Positions 42,527 through 51,062 of a DNA stretch of 64,000 nt are shown here, in pieces; position 1 is the stretch's first letter, and every line of letters begins with the position of its first letter. The stretch covers positions 2,480,001 through 2,544,000 of the forward strand of contig NZ_CP156674.1 in NCBI RefSeq assembly GCF_039851965.1. The letters are read 5' to 3'. The notes beneath the pieces are model-generated. The model ran no database searches and was not told the DNA's origin. It worked only from the letters and a program-made list of their open reading frames with translations. Source of the stretch: Pseudalkalibacillus hwajinpoensis. Its GTDB lineage: Bacteria; Bacillota; Bacilli; Bacillales; Guptibacillaceae. The position numbers and the translations under genes are program-made.

Positions 42527-42892
42527 ATGGAAGTAATTTATCAAACGAAAGTAAATAAGCTTGGACCATTAGTGGAAGAATTTTACGATGAAAAGATGAT
42601 GATTCTGTTTAAAGAAGATGCACCTGCTGAGCTCGCCGAGTATTGTATACTGCATTCAGAAAACAATCTTAACGGTGAGATTAAAAAAGGAGATACATTG
42701 CAGATTGATCATCATAATTATCGAATTACCGCTGTTGGCAGTGCAGTTAACAAAAATCTATCAACGTTAGGACATATCACACTTAAGTTTAATGGCGAAG
42801 AGGAGCCTGATTTACCTGGCACGCTTGTATTAGAGGAAAAAGAGATGAATCACGTACAAGTAGGTAATGTCATTAAAATTAGTAGGGATTAA
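42527..42892 (+). CDS. srlB: PTS glucitol/sorbitol-specific EIIA component
   Basis: 121 aa; the phosphorylated histidine is H43 in EYCILHSENN, the same position as in E. coli SrlB. Beta-rich remainder ending MNHVQVGNVIKI. Soluble phosphocarrier delivering phosphate to SrlE. Confidence 0.95.
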   Translation: MEVIYQTKVNKLGPLVEEFYDEKMMILFKEDAPAELAEYCILHSENNLNGEIKKGDTLQIDHHNYRITAVGSAVNKNLSTLGHITLKFNGEEEPDLPGTLVLEEKEMNHVQVGNVIKISRD

Positions 42893-42919
42893 TAATATAT
42901 TGAAGGAGTGGAAATAACA

Positions 42920-43696
42920 ATGCCAAACAAAGTAGCAGTTATTGCAGGCGGAGGGCAAAACCTAGGGGAAGCACTATCACATCGTATGGGTAAAGAAGGA
43001 TATCACGTTGTCATAGGCGATATACAGGGAGAACAGGCAAAGAGAGTAGCAGAAGAAATAAAGAAAACATATGGCGTTGAAACGATGGGCATCGCGGTAG
43101 ATTTTACAAATGAAAGCAATGTTGTTGAGTTTTTCTATCGAATAAAAGAAGAGTTTGATAGGTTAGACCTTCTCGTTTATAACGCCGGAGCAGCGAAAAG
43201 CACGAAAATCACTAACTTCGAACTGAAGGACTGGGAGTTGATGATGAAAGTTAATTTAACGGGGTATTTCCTCTGTGCAAGAGAAGCTTCCAAAATCATG
43301 GTTGAACAGGGAACAGGCAGTATTATTCAAATTAATTCAAAATCAGGAAAAGTGGGAAGCAAGCATAATGCAGGCTATTCATCTACTAAATTTGGTGGGG
43401 TTGGATTAACTCAGAGTCTAGCTTTAGACTTAGCTGAGCATGGCGTGCGAGTGAATTCAATCATGCCAGGAAACTTATTGAAATCGCCAATGTTCCAGAG
43501 CCTTATCCCATCCTACGCAAAGAAATTGGGCATTTCAGAAAATGAAGTTGAGCAGGTTTATATCGACAAAGTACCTATGAAACGAGGATGTACGTACGAA
43601 GATGTCGCAAATGCCGTTGTATTCTACAGCTCTGATCAAGCATCCTATATGACAGGTCAGTCGATTAACGTCACAGGTGGGCAGGTCATGCATTGA
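42920..43696 (+). CDS. srlD: Sorbitol-6-phosphate 2-dehydrogenase
   Basis: 258 aa from ATG 42920; GTG 42908 overlaps the ribosome-binding site. Short-chain dehydrogenase with AVIAGGGQNLGEALSHRMG, the SKSGKVGSKHNAGYSSTKFG catalytic Ser/Tyr/Lys region and the SrlD ending KRGCTYEDV...TGQSINVTGGQVMH. It oxidises sorbitol 6-phosphate to fructose 6-phosphate with NAD+. Confidence 0.95.
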   Translation: MPNKVAVIAGGGQNLGEALSHRMGKEGYHVVIGDIQGEQAKRVAEEIKKTYGVETMGIAVDFTNESNVVEFFYRIKEEFDRLDLLVYNAGAAKSTKITNFELKDWELMMKVNLTGYFLCAREASKIMVEQGTGSIIQINSKSGKVGSKHNAGYSSTKFGGVGLTQSLALDLAEHGVRVNSIMPGNLLKSPMFQSLIPSYAKKLGISENEVEQVYIDKVPMKRGCTYEDVANAVVFYSSDQASYMTGQSINVTGGQVMH

Positions 43697-43700
43697 AAAA

Positions 43701-43736
43701 GAGAAAATGTGAAGACTGGACCTCCTCACATTTTCC
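43701..43736 (+). terminator. Hairpin after srlD
   Basis: GAAAATGTGA, 13-base loop, TCACATTTTC; 10-bp stem but only a short T run. Confidence 0.55.
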
Positions 43737-43807
43737 CACTAAAAAGATCTGAACATATATAGAATAAGTGAAATCACAGAATCAAGCAAGTTGAATGAAC
43801 AAAAAGC

Positions 43808-43835
43808 GGTGGGTCAGACAGGGGTCTGACCCACT
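43808..43835. repeat. Palindromic repeat copy 14 (compensated core change)
   Basis: GGTGGGTCAGAC, loop AGGG, GTCTGACCCACT. The outer GGGG of the family is GTGGG here and the matching CCCC is CCCAC, so both arms changed together and pairing is kept. Confidence 0.9.
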
Positions 43836-43864
43836 CGCACTATTAAATTGCTCTCATTTTTCTA

Positions 43865-43893
43865 TTGACGAACCTAAAAAGATGGTATAAGAT
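43865..43893 (+). promoter_or_regulatory. Probable sucrose operon promoter
   Basis: TTGACG (43865-43870), 17 bases, TAAGAT (43888-43893). Two ScrR-type operators follow just downstream. Confidence 0.5.
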
Positions 43894-43907
43894 CACTGTA
43901 AGTCAAA

Positions 43908-43964
43908 TGTAAACCTTTACATAAAACGACTTTCTTTTTTATAAGAAAAATGTAAAGCTTTACA
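43908..43964 (+). promoter_or_regulatory. Two operators for the LacI-type sucrose regulator
   Basis: TGTAAACCTTTACA (43908-43921) and TGTAAAGCTTTACA (43951-43964), centres 43 bp apart (about four turns). The second is identical to a site before the alpha-glucosidase gene at 48129. Confidence 0.75.
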
Positions 43965-43999
43965 TTTTGTTTCTAACATAGTTAAATGAGGGGGTAAAC

Positions 44000-45448
44000 A
44001 TGGATTATAAACAAGTTTCTCAAGAGATATTGAATGCTTTAGGCGGAAAAGAAAATGTTTCAGCTGCTTCACATTGTGCAACAAGGTTAAGACTTGTGCT
44101 GAATGATGAGTCAATCATCGATCAGGAAAAGCTAGATCAAATGGACGCGGTTAAGGGTACATTCTCAACCGGTGGCCAGTTCCAGGTTATTATTGGAGCG
44201 GGTACCGTGAATAAGGTTTATAGTGAATTCGCGAAACAGACCGGGTTAGGTGAAATGTCCACGAAAGATGTTAAGGAAGCTGGTGCCAAAAAGCTTAATC
44301 CTCTACAGCAATTTGTGAAAATGTTATCGGATATCTTCGTACCAATCATCCCGGCGATTGTAGCTGGCGGATTATTAATGGGAATCAACAATCTCTTAAC
44401 TGCTCCAGATTTGTTTTATGAAGGTCAGTCATTGGTAGAGGCTTCTCCAAACATCGAGGATTTAGCAGCTCTAATTAACACATTTGCAAACGCTGCATTT
44501 GTCTTTTTACCAATTCTCATTGGGTTTTCAGCTACACAAAGATTCGGGGGAAATGCTTTCTTAGGAGCAACACTCGGTATGATCATGGTTCACCCGGACC
44601 TACTAAATGGGTGGGGCTATGGCGGAGCACTTGTGAGTGGCGAGATACCGGTCTGGAATATCTTTGGATATGAAATTGAGAAGATCGGTTATCAAGGAAC
44701 GGTCTTGCCTGTTCTCGCGGCTTCTTATATCTTAGCGAAGGTAGAGCAATTCTTCAGGAAAGTTATCCCGACTGCGCTTGATAATCTATTAACTCCCTTA
44801 TTAACGCTTTTTATTACCGGGGTGCTAACGTTCACTTTAGTTGGACCAATAACAAGAACGGCTGGTAATCTCGTAACGGACGGCATGATCTGGATGTATG
44901 ATACGACTGGATTTATTGGCGGTGCAATCCTTGGTCTTCTTTACGCGCCAATTGTTATTACCGGGATGCATCATAGTTTTATAGCTGTTGAAACACAGTT
45001 GTTAGCGGATATAGTAAAAACCGGCGGATCATTTTTATTCCCAATTGCTGCGATGTCAAACGTTGCACAGGGAGCTGCCACATTAGCTGTCTTATTAATT
45101 GTGAAAAACAAGAAAATGAAAGGTACTGCATCTGCCGCAGGAATTTCAGCACTCCTTGGTATTACTGAACCAGCGATGTTCGGAGTTAACTTGAAGTTGA
45201 GGTATCCGTTTATAGGGGCGATGATTGGTTCTGCTGCTGGTGCTGCCTTTGTCACTTTTTTCAAAACAAAATCAATTGCTTTAGGGGCGGCAGGATTACC
45301 GGGAATTATTTCTATTAAAGCGGATACGATTTTATTTTATGTAATTGGTATGTTAATCACATTTGCAGTGGCATTTGTTACGACCATGATCCTATCAAAA
45401 CGAAAATCAAAAACAAGTCATCAGGAACAAGAAAGAGAAGTTGCATAG
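44000..45448 (+). CDS. scrA: PTS sucrose-specific EIIBC component
   Basis: 482 aa. EIIB domain with the phosphorylated C26 in ASHCATRLRL. EIIC domain with LSDIFVPIIPAIVAGGLLMG, ITGMHHSFIAVETQLLADIV, and GITEPAMFGVNLKLRYPFIG. No EIIA domain is fused, so the phosphate must come from a general EIIA-glucose protein elsewhere. It imports sucrose as sucrose 6-phosphate. First gene of the sucrose operon, behind two operators. Confidence 0.93.
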   Translation: MDYKQVSQEILNALGGKENVSAASHCATRLRLVLNDESIIDQEKLDQMDAVKGTFSTGGQFQVIIGAGTVNKVYSEFAKQTGLGEMSTKDVKEAGAKKLNPLQQFVKMLSDIFVPIIPAIVAGGLLMGINNLLTAPDLFYEGQSLVEASPNIEDLAALINTFANAAFVFLPILIGFSATQRFGGNAFLGATLGMIMVHPDLLNGWGYGGALVSGEIPVWNIFGYEIEKIGYQGTVLPVLAASYILAKVEQFFRKVIPTALDNLLTPLLTLFITGVLTFTLVGPITRTAGNLVTDGMIWMYDTTGFIGGAILGLLYAPIVITGMHHSFIAVETQLLADIVKTGGSFLFPIAAMSNVAQGAATLAVLLIVKNKKMKGTASAAGISALLGITEPAMFGVNLKLRYPFIGAMIGSAAGAAFVTFFKTKSIALGAAGLPGIISIKADTILFYVIGMLITFAVAFVTTMILSKRKSKTSHQEQEREVA

Positions 45449-45505
45449 AAATCATTCTAAGGAGAGTCTATGGATTCTCCTCATTCTTTTAAGTGAGGTA
45501 TTATT

Positions 45506-46975
45506 ATGGAGTGGACGAGAGAACAGCGTTATAGATCATTAGAAAAAGTGAGTCAGAAGGAACTGAGCGAATTAAAAGCAGAAGTCGATCGATGCCAGTG
45601 GCGTCAATCTTTTCATATTCAACCTGAAACAGGACTATTAAATGATCCGAATGGCTTTTCATTTTACAATGGCGAGTACCATCTGTTCTACCAGTGGTTT
45701 CCACTTGGCCCCGTTCATGGGCTAAAATACTGGTATCATATGAAATCAAAGGACTTAGCTACCTGGGAGAATGTAGGAACTGGAATTAAACCCGATCAGT
45801 TCTTCGATAGCCACGGTGCTTATTCAGGAAGCGGCATTGAGCACGACGACAAACTCTATTTATTTTATACTGGAAATACGAGAGATGAGAATTGGGTGAG
45901 GCATCCTTATCAATGTATGGCGTGGATGAATAAAGAAGGAGTCATTACAAAAGCTAATAGGCCAATTATCGATCATGTTCCAGAAGGATATACAGATCAT
46001 TTTCGAGATCCAAAGGTCTGGGAAAACAATGATAGTTTTTATGCGATTATTGGAGCGCAGCGTGAGAACAAGACCGGTGCCGTCATCGTATATCGTTCCC
46101 ATAATCTAGAAGAGTGGCACTTACTTGGTGAAGTAGTGACGCAATTAGAAAACTTTGGCTATATGTGGGAATGTCCGGATTATTTCGATTTGGATGGTCA
46201 GGGTGTCCTTATGTTTTCACCCCAGGGTCTAGAGCCTTCTGGAGATGCCTTTCAAAATATCTACCAATCTGGTTATGTGGTCGGAAATGCATTAGAACTG
46301 CCTGCGTTAAATTACACGCATGGAGCTTTCACAGAGCTTGATCATGGTTTTGATTTCTATGCGCCTCAGACGATGGAAGATCCTGCCGGAAGGCGCTTTA
46401 TGGTAGGGTGGATGGGTTTACCTGAAATTGCTTATCCAACAGATCAAAGCGGCTGGGCTCATTGTTTAACGGTTCCAAGAGAGTTGACCATCCAAAATGG
46501 CAAGCTTCTTCAAACTCCGGTAAAGGAAATGGCGAAAAAGCGTAAGGACCACCGAGAGATAAATGATATGATAAATAGTCAGATGAAAACCTATCATGAT
46601 TTTGAAGGTGCAACGTATGAATTATATTGTGCGTTTGATCTGATAACCGCAAAAGAAGTTGGAATCGTTCTACGATGCAGTGAGTTAGAAGAGACAATTA
46701 TTAAATATGATGCTGGTAACCAAAAAGTTGTTTTTGACCGGTCTAATTCAGGAGAGAAATTTGCCGAAGAATATGGAGAGATCAGGCAATGTCATCTTTC
46801 CGCAGAAAAAGTAAAGTTTCATATTTTTGTAGATCGCTCATCAGTCGAAGTGTTTATAAATGATGGGGAAGTCGCTATGACTGCTCGCATTTTCCCTGAT
46901 CATGAAAGTAAGGGAATCCGATTCTTTTCAATTGATGGAAAAAGCAGACTTGAAGCAGTAAAATGGAAGTACTAG
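45506..46975 (+). CDS. scrB: Sucrose-6-phosphate hydrolase (GH32)
   Basis: 489 aa. Nucleophile D47 in LLNDPNGF, transition-state stabiliser in HFRDPKVW, and acid/base Glu in MWECPDYFDL. C-terminal beta-sandwich ends with the GH32 VDRSSVEVFINDG motif. It splits sucrose 6-phosphate into glucose 6-phosphate and fructose. No signal peptide. Confidence 0.95.
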   Translation: MEWTREQRYRSLEKVSQKELSELKAEVDRCQWRQSFHIQPETGLLNDPNGFSFYNGEYHLFYQWFPLGPVHGLKYWYHMKSKDLATWENVGTGIKPDQFFDSHGAYSGSGIEHDDKLYLFYTGNTRDENWVRHPYQCMAWMNKEGVITKANRPIIDHVPEGYTDHFRDPKVWENNDSFYAIIGAQRENKTGAVIVYRSHNLEEWHLLGEVVTQLENFGYMWECPDYFDLDGQGVLMFSPQGLEPSGDAFQNIYQSGYVVGNALELPALNYTHGAFTELDHGFDFYAPQTMEDPAGRRFMVGWMGLPEIAYPTDQSGWAHCLTVPRELTIQNGKLLQTPVKEMAKKRKDHREINDMINSQMKTYHDFEGATYELYCAFDLITAKEVGIVLRCSELEETIIKYDAGNQKVVFDRSNSGEKFAEEYGEIRQCHLSAEKVKFHIFVDRSSVEVFINDGEVAMTARIFPDHESKGIRFFSIDGKSRLEAVKWKY

Positions 46976-47020
46976 AAGGTAGAGCGTAAAGCTGTGAGCT
47001 GGTAGAAAGGGGAAGCCATT

Positions 47021-48040
47021 GTGAAGAGAGAGATCAACATTACAGAGGTCGCCAAAAAAGCAGGTGTTTCGATTGCGACTGTTTCAAGAGTGTTTAATAA
47101 TCAAGGCCCTGTAAAGGAAAGCACCAGGAAGAAAATTCAGCAAATCATTGAAGAAACAGGTTATTCCCCTAATATTCTTGCCAGAGAACTCGCCGAGCAG
47201 AAGACGCACTTAATTGGCATTATTGTTCATGATTTAACTGGTGAAGGAATTCCCAGGGTTATCAATGGCGTAAATGAAGTGCTCGGTGCAAAAGGATATA
47301 ATTTATTAATTACATGCACAAATGGAAGTCTTGATAATGAACTTAAGCAGTTTGAGATTTTTCGTTCTAAGCGGGTGGAAGGTATCCTGTTTGCAACCAG
47401 AGTGTTTCAACCTGAACATTCCGAAATCATTAAAAAGTTACCTATCCCGGTTGTATCACTTCTTCAGAATACAGAGCAGGCTGCGATCCCTTACGTCGCC
47501 TTTGATAACTATCATTTCGCATATGAGGGGACCAAGAGGTTGATTGACCTTGGACACAAGACGATTGGGTTTATTGGAGGGCCAAAGCATTCTATTAATG
47601 GGGAAGAAAGGTTCAAAGGGTATATCGATGCTCACAAGGATGCTGGTATCCAGTGTCAGCCAGACATTATTGTGAACGGTAATTACCATATAGAAGATGG
47701 TTATCATAAAATGGAGATAATTTATTCTATAAAACAAGGTATGACTGCAGTTGTAGCAGCGAATGATGGCATGGCCATTGGGGCACTTAACTATTTACAG
47801 GACAGTGGTGTTGTTATTCCTGATGAGGTATCTGTGCTTGCGCTTGATGATACCGTATTAGCGAAAGCGTCAAGGTTAAAATTGTCAGGCGTTCACTACT
47901 CCTATACCGAGCTAGGTCAAAAAGGGGCCGCGATTATGATGAAGATGATCGAGAACGCTCATTTTGATTTTGAAAAGTCCATCATACCTTACGAAATTTG
48001 CATGAGAGAAAGTGTGGCAGCTATTAACTCGGAAAAGTAA
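47021..48040 (+). CDS. scrR: LacI-family regulator of the sucrose genes
   Basis: 339 aa from a GTG start. Helix-turn-helix NITEVAKKAGVSIATVSRVF plus hinge (ILARELAEQKTHLIGIIVHD), then a periplasmic-binding-protein-like sensor domain (GHKTIGFIGGPKHSINGEER, AVVAANDGMAIGALNYL). It probably binds the TGTAAAGCTTTACA sites at 43908, 43951 and 48129. The effector is likely a sucrose metabolite. Confidence 0.88.
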   Translation: MKREINITEVAKKAGVSIATVSRVFNNQGPVKESTRKKIQQIIEETGYSPNILARELAEQKTHLIGIIVHDLTGEGIPRVINGVNEVLGAKGYNLLITCTNGSLDNELKQFEIFRSKRVEGILFATRVFQPEHSEIIKKLPIPVVSLLQNTEQAAIPYVAFDNYHFAYEGTKRLIDLGHKTIGFIGGPKHSINGEERFKGYIDAHKDAGIQCQPDIIVNGNYHIEDGYHKMEIIYSIKQGMTAVVAANDGMAIGALNYLQDSGVVIPDEVSVLALDDTVLAKASRLKLSGVHYSYTELGQKGAAIMMKMIENAHFDFEKSIIPYEICMRESVAAINSEK

Positions 48041-48128
48041 CATATCTGAACCTAATCAGGAGGAGCGCATGGGTTGGCGGGTAATTAACCCTTGTTAACT
48101 GAAACTTTTCGCTTCCTTTTTAGGTAAA

Positions 48129-48142
48129 TGTAAAGCTTTACA
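48129..48142 (+). promoter_or_regulatory. Sucrose-regulator operator before the alpha-glucosidase gene
   Basis: TGTAAAGCTTTACA, identical to the operator at 43951-43964 and 24 bases upstream of the start codon. It ties the GH13 gene to the sucrose regulon. Confidence 0.7.
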
Positions 48143-48165
48143 TATTGAAAGGTGAGTGTAACGTC

Positions 48166-49848
48166 ATGAAGCAGTGGTGGAAAGAAAGTGTGGTCTATCA
48201 AATCTATCCAAGGAGTTTTATGGATAGTAATGGAGATGGAATTGGAGATATAAGAGGGATTCTCTCAAAGTTGGATTATCTTAAGAAATTGGGTGTTGAT
48301 GTTGTCTGGTTATCGCCAGTTTATCAATCGCCAAATGATGACAATGGATACGATATTAGTGATTATCAGGACATTATGCCTGAATTTGGGACGATGGCAG
48401 ATTGGGAAGAACTCCTGTCTGAGATGCATCAGAGAGGGATCAAGCTGGTCATGGACCTAGTGGTTAATCATACTTCTGATGAACATCCATTCTTTGTAGA
48501 AGCGCGTAAATCAAAGGACAACCCTTACCGTGATTATTATATTTGGAGGCCCGGAGATGTAAGTGAACCTCCAACAGACTGGGAAGCATCTTTTGGTGGA
48601 TCAACCTGGAACTACGATGAACAAACAGGTGAATATTATCTTCATATGTTCTCACCAAAGCAGCCGGATCTAAATTGGGAGAATCCGAAGCTTCGGCACG
48701 AAATCTATTCGATGATGAAGTTCTGGCTTGATAAAGGTGTCGATGGATTCCGAATGGATGTCATCAATATGATTTCTAAGAAGGAATTTCTAGCGTCTTA
48801 TGAGGATTTTGAGAAGGGTGTGCAAGAAAATCAAGCCTTCCAGCACAACGGAGGACGGGTTCACGATTTTCTTCAGGAGATGAACCGCGAAGTCTTTTCG
48901 AATTATGATACGATGACGGTTGGAGAATGCCCAAAAGTAACACCTGAACAAGCGGTATTCTATACCGCCAATGAAAGAAAAGAACTCAACATGGTTTTTC
49001 AGTTTGAGCATATGAGTCTTGATAAAATCCCTGGGAAAAAGAAGTGGGACCTTAAATTATTGGAGTTAAAAGATCTAAAAGAAAATCTAACAAAGTGGCA
49101 GAATAAGTTAGCTAGCCAGGGATGGAACAGCCTGTATTGGAATAATCATGACCAGCCTCGAATTGTTTCCAGGTTCGGTAATGATACAGATTACCGTAAA
49201 AAATCAGCGAAAATGCTGGCTACCCTTCTTCACATGATGAAAGGAACGCCTTATATTTACCAGGGTGAAGAAATCGGTATGACTAACGTGAGCTTCAGCT
49301 CGATTGATCTCTACAAAGATATCGAAACATTAAACATGTACAAGGAAAGAGTCCTAGAAGGTAGTTATAAGCAGGACGAAGTGATGAAATCCATTCATGC
49401 AAAAAGCCGTGATAACGCCCGTACCCCGATGCAATGGAAAAATTCGGCACATGCTGGTTTCACAAAGGGAACGCCATGGATCAAGGTAAATCCGAATTAC
49501 AACGTCATTAACGTGGAGGAATCATTAAAAGATAAGGATTCAATTTTCCATTATTATCAGAAGCTTATTCAATTAAGAAAAGAATACGAAGTCATCGTGG
49601 ATGGAACATACGAGCTACTGCTTAAAGAACATCCATCTATTTTTGCTTATACAAGAACGTTAGGGAACCAGCAGTTACTGGTGATTAATAATTTCTATGA
49701 ACAGGAATGTGCTTTTACATTACCTGAATCGATTTTCTATCGAGCAAAGGAATTGATTCTTAGAAATTACAGTGGCGATCAAGATGGAGATATAAAAGAA
49801 ATTCGTCTTCAGCCTTATGAATCTAGAGTTTATTTATTAACGCTTTAA
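48166..49848 (+). CDS. GH13 alpha-glucosidase (oligo-1,6-glucosidase / sucrose-active type)
   Basis: 560 aa from ATG 48166 (AAGGTGAG upstream). Start WWKESVVYQIYPRSFMDSNG with calcium-loop-like DSNGDGIGDIRG, LVMDLVVNHTSDEH (region II), catalytic nucleophile D198 in DGFRMDVINM, acid/base E254 in TVGECP, and NNHDQPRIVSRFG. Intracellular GH13_31-type enzyme. Its place after scrR and shared operator suggest action on sucrose-related or isomaltulose-type glucosides. Confidence 0.88.
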   Translation: MKQWWKESVVYQIYPRSFMDSNGDGIGDIRGILSKLDYLKKLGVDVVWLSPVYQSPNDDNGYDISDYQDIMPEFGTMADWEELLSEMHQRGIKLVMDLVVNHTSDEHPFFVEARKSKDNPYRDYYIWRPGDVSEPPTDWEASFGGSTWNYDEQTGEYYLHMFSPKQPDLNWENPKLRHEIYSMMKFWLDKGVDGFRMDVINMISKKEFLASYEDFEKGVQENQAFQHNGGRVHDFLQEMNREVFSNYDTMTVGECPKVTPEQAVFYTANERKELNMVFQFEHMSLDKIPGKKKWDLKLLELKDLKENLTKWQNKLASQGWNSLYWNNHDQPRIVSRFGNDTDYRKKSAKMLATLLHMMKGTPYIYQGEEIGMTNVSFSSIDLYKDIETLNMYKERVLEGSYKQDEVMKSIHAKSRDNARTPMQWKNSAHAGFTKGTPWIKVNPNYNVINVEESLKDKDSIFHYYQKLIQLRKEYEVIVDGTYELLLKEHPSIFAYTRTLGNQQLLVINNFYEQECAFTLPESIFYRAKELILRNYSGDQDGDIKEIRLQPYESRVYLLTL

Positions 49849-49852
49849 AGAA

Positions 49853-49871
49853 GCGGGGGGCAGCCCCCCAT
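49853..49871. terminator. G/C hairpin between convergent genes
   Basis: GGGGGG, CAG, CCCCCC (49855-49869) lies between the GH13 gene and the convergent SleB-like gene. No strong T run on either side, so termination is uncertain. Confidence 0.45.
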
Positions 49872-49878
49872 TAACTAC

Positions 49879-50496
49879 CTACCGCGCATAATAATGCTGC
49901 CCAATCTGCTTAATCACATCACGCGTATAAATCCATTCATCCGTCACACCGCTCGGGTTATAGTAATACGTTGCGCCTTCTGAAGGATCCCAGCCAAGAT
50001 AAGCATCCTTCGCCGCACGATATGCGGAAGAACTCGGTGCTAACCAGTACTGTCCATCATTCAATGCTGTAAATGCATTCTGCTGATAGATTACCCCGTA
50101 TGTACTACTCGGAAATGAAGAAGACTGTACACGGTTTAGAATTACCGAAGCGACGGCAACCTTCCCTTCATACGCCTCTCCACGAGATTCGCCATGAACA
50201 ACATGCGCCATCATCTCGATATTGCTTATCATGTTAAGCGTGTTCGTTCCAGCAACGCCATCTACGCCAAGTCCAAAATCAGCCTGAAAATCACTTACAG
50301 CTCTCTCTGTAATCGGTCCATAGTATCCTGTTGGTGTTGTATGGAAGTAATCCAATTTCTCAAGGATCGATTGCATGTGTTCAACCTCAGATCCATTTGA
50401 ACCCTTTGACATCATTGCGGCTGCATTGTCTTCTGAGAAGAATAGATAAAAGCAGGATACAACAGCCACAGAACATAGTACTTGTAGAAATTTCAT
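49879..50496 (-). CDS. SleB-like cell wall hydrolase with peptidoglycan-binding domain
   Basis: 205 aa; signal peptide residues 1-~27 (LCSVAVVSCFYLFFSEDNAA). PG_binding_1 domain ~30-90 (LDYFHTTPTGYYGPITERAV). C-terminal Hydrolase_2 (SleB/CwlJ) domain: AHVVHGESRGEAYEGKVAVA with catalytic Glu, then VILNRVQSSSFPSSTYGVIY, QNAFTALNDGQYW and YYYNPSGVTDEWIY. Such enzymes are lytic transglycosylases acting on spore cortex peptidoglycan during germination. No ypeB-like partner gene is adjacent, so the role in spores is not certain. Confidence 0.9.
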   Translation of the reverse strand: MKFLQVLCSVAVVSCFYLFFSEDNAAAMMSKGSNGSEVEHMQSILEKLDYFHTTPTGYYGPITERAVSDFQADFGLGVDGVAGTNTLNMISNIEMMAHVVHGESRGEAYEGKVAVASVILNRVQSSSFPSSTYGVIYQQNAFTALNDGQYWLAPSSSAYRAAKDAYLGWDPSEGATYYYNPSGVTDEWIYTRDVIKQIGQHYYAR

Positions 50497-50678
50497 TCAA
50501 GAACTCCTCTCTAGTAATAAGTAAAAGCATTAAACCAATTATAACTAAGGAAACTGAGGAAAGATATGGAACAGAATACCTTTATTCAAAAAGTTTCAAC
50601 TAAGTCTAAAATCTAGTTTTATCCAGATTAAGGAATGTTTAAGGGCATATGAGACTAAAGTAATTATTTTCTGAAAAA

Positions 50679-50741
50679 TCATAAAACAAAGCGCCCTCCA
50701 CTTCCAGAATCAAATCCTTTTCGACTCAATACAAGCTTCAT
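50679..50741 (-). pseudogene. N-terminal remnant of an Nmad3-like gene
   Basis: Twenty codons starting at ATG 50741 with AAGGAG 8 bases upstream: MKLVLSRKGFDSGSGGRFVL, then stop. M-K-[IL]-[IV]-L-S-R-K-G-F-D-S-x-x-G-G is the start of a family of putative nucleotide-modification proteins (Nmad3), where GG is normally followed by a P-S-P-I motif. Here the sequence diverges right after GG and stops. The family name is from memory. Confidence 0.45.
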
Positions 50742-50824
50742 TCGAATCGCTCCTTGTTAGAGTGTCATACTTCCTCCTTTCGCCGTACTATCTCGCATTC
50801 CTTTAACCCCCACCAGCTACGCAT

Positions 50825-50850
50825 GGGGGTCAGACACGTGTCTGACCCCC
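50825..50850. repeat. Palindromic repeat copy 15 (perfect palindrome)
   Basis: GGGGGTCAGACAC directly followed by GTGTCTGACCCCC: a 26-base perfect inverted repeat with no loop (ACGT centre). The flanks are not complementary. Confidence 0.95.
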
Positions 50851-51062
50851 TCTTACGCGTTTTCCCTTAACCCCCACCACAACCACACATACTCCACGAA
50901 AAATAAATTCCCATTCGACAAAAAATGCCTATAGCGCAATCGAAATTTTAACTATATAATTTTTCTTAGCGTAATGAAACGGAAGGGTGATGAAGGAGCA
51001 GGGGACATGCTCGGTAACGGATGTGAATGTAGAAAATTAGAATGATAGGGGAAACGAAAAGA

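Larger units (their letters stand above)
50497..51062. other. Intergenic region with a gene remnant and a repeat copy
   Basis: Contains the remnant at 50679-50741 and repeat copy 15 (50825-50850). TATAAT at 50955-50960 may be the -10 box of the next gene, but no good -35 was seen. No other gene recognised. Confidence 0.5.

Noticed and set aside
43951..43964. TGTAAAGCTTTACA as a CcpA cre site
   Set aside because: The centre is GC and not the required CG, and the exact sequence recurs only at sucrose genes, so a dedicated LacI-type operator fits better.
49853..49871. G6/C6 hairpin as a further repeat copy
   Set aside because: It lacks the TCAGAC/GTCTGA part of the family arms.
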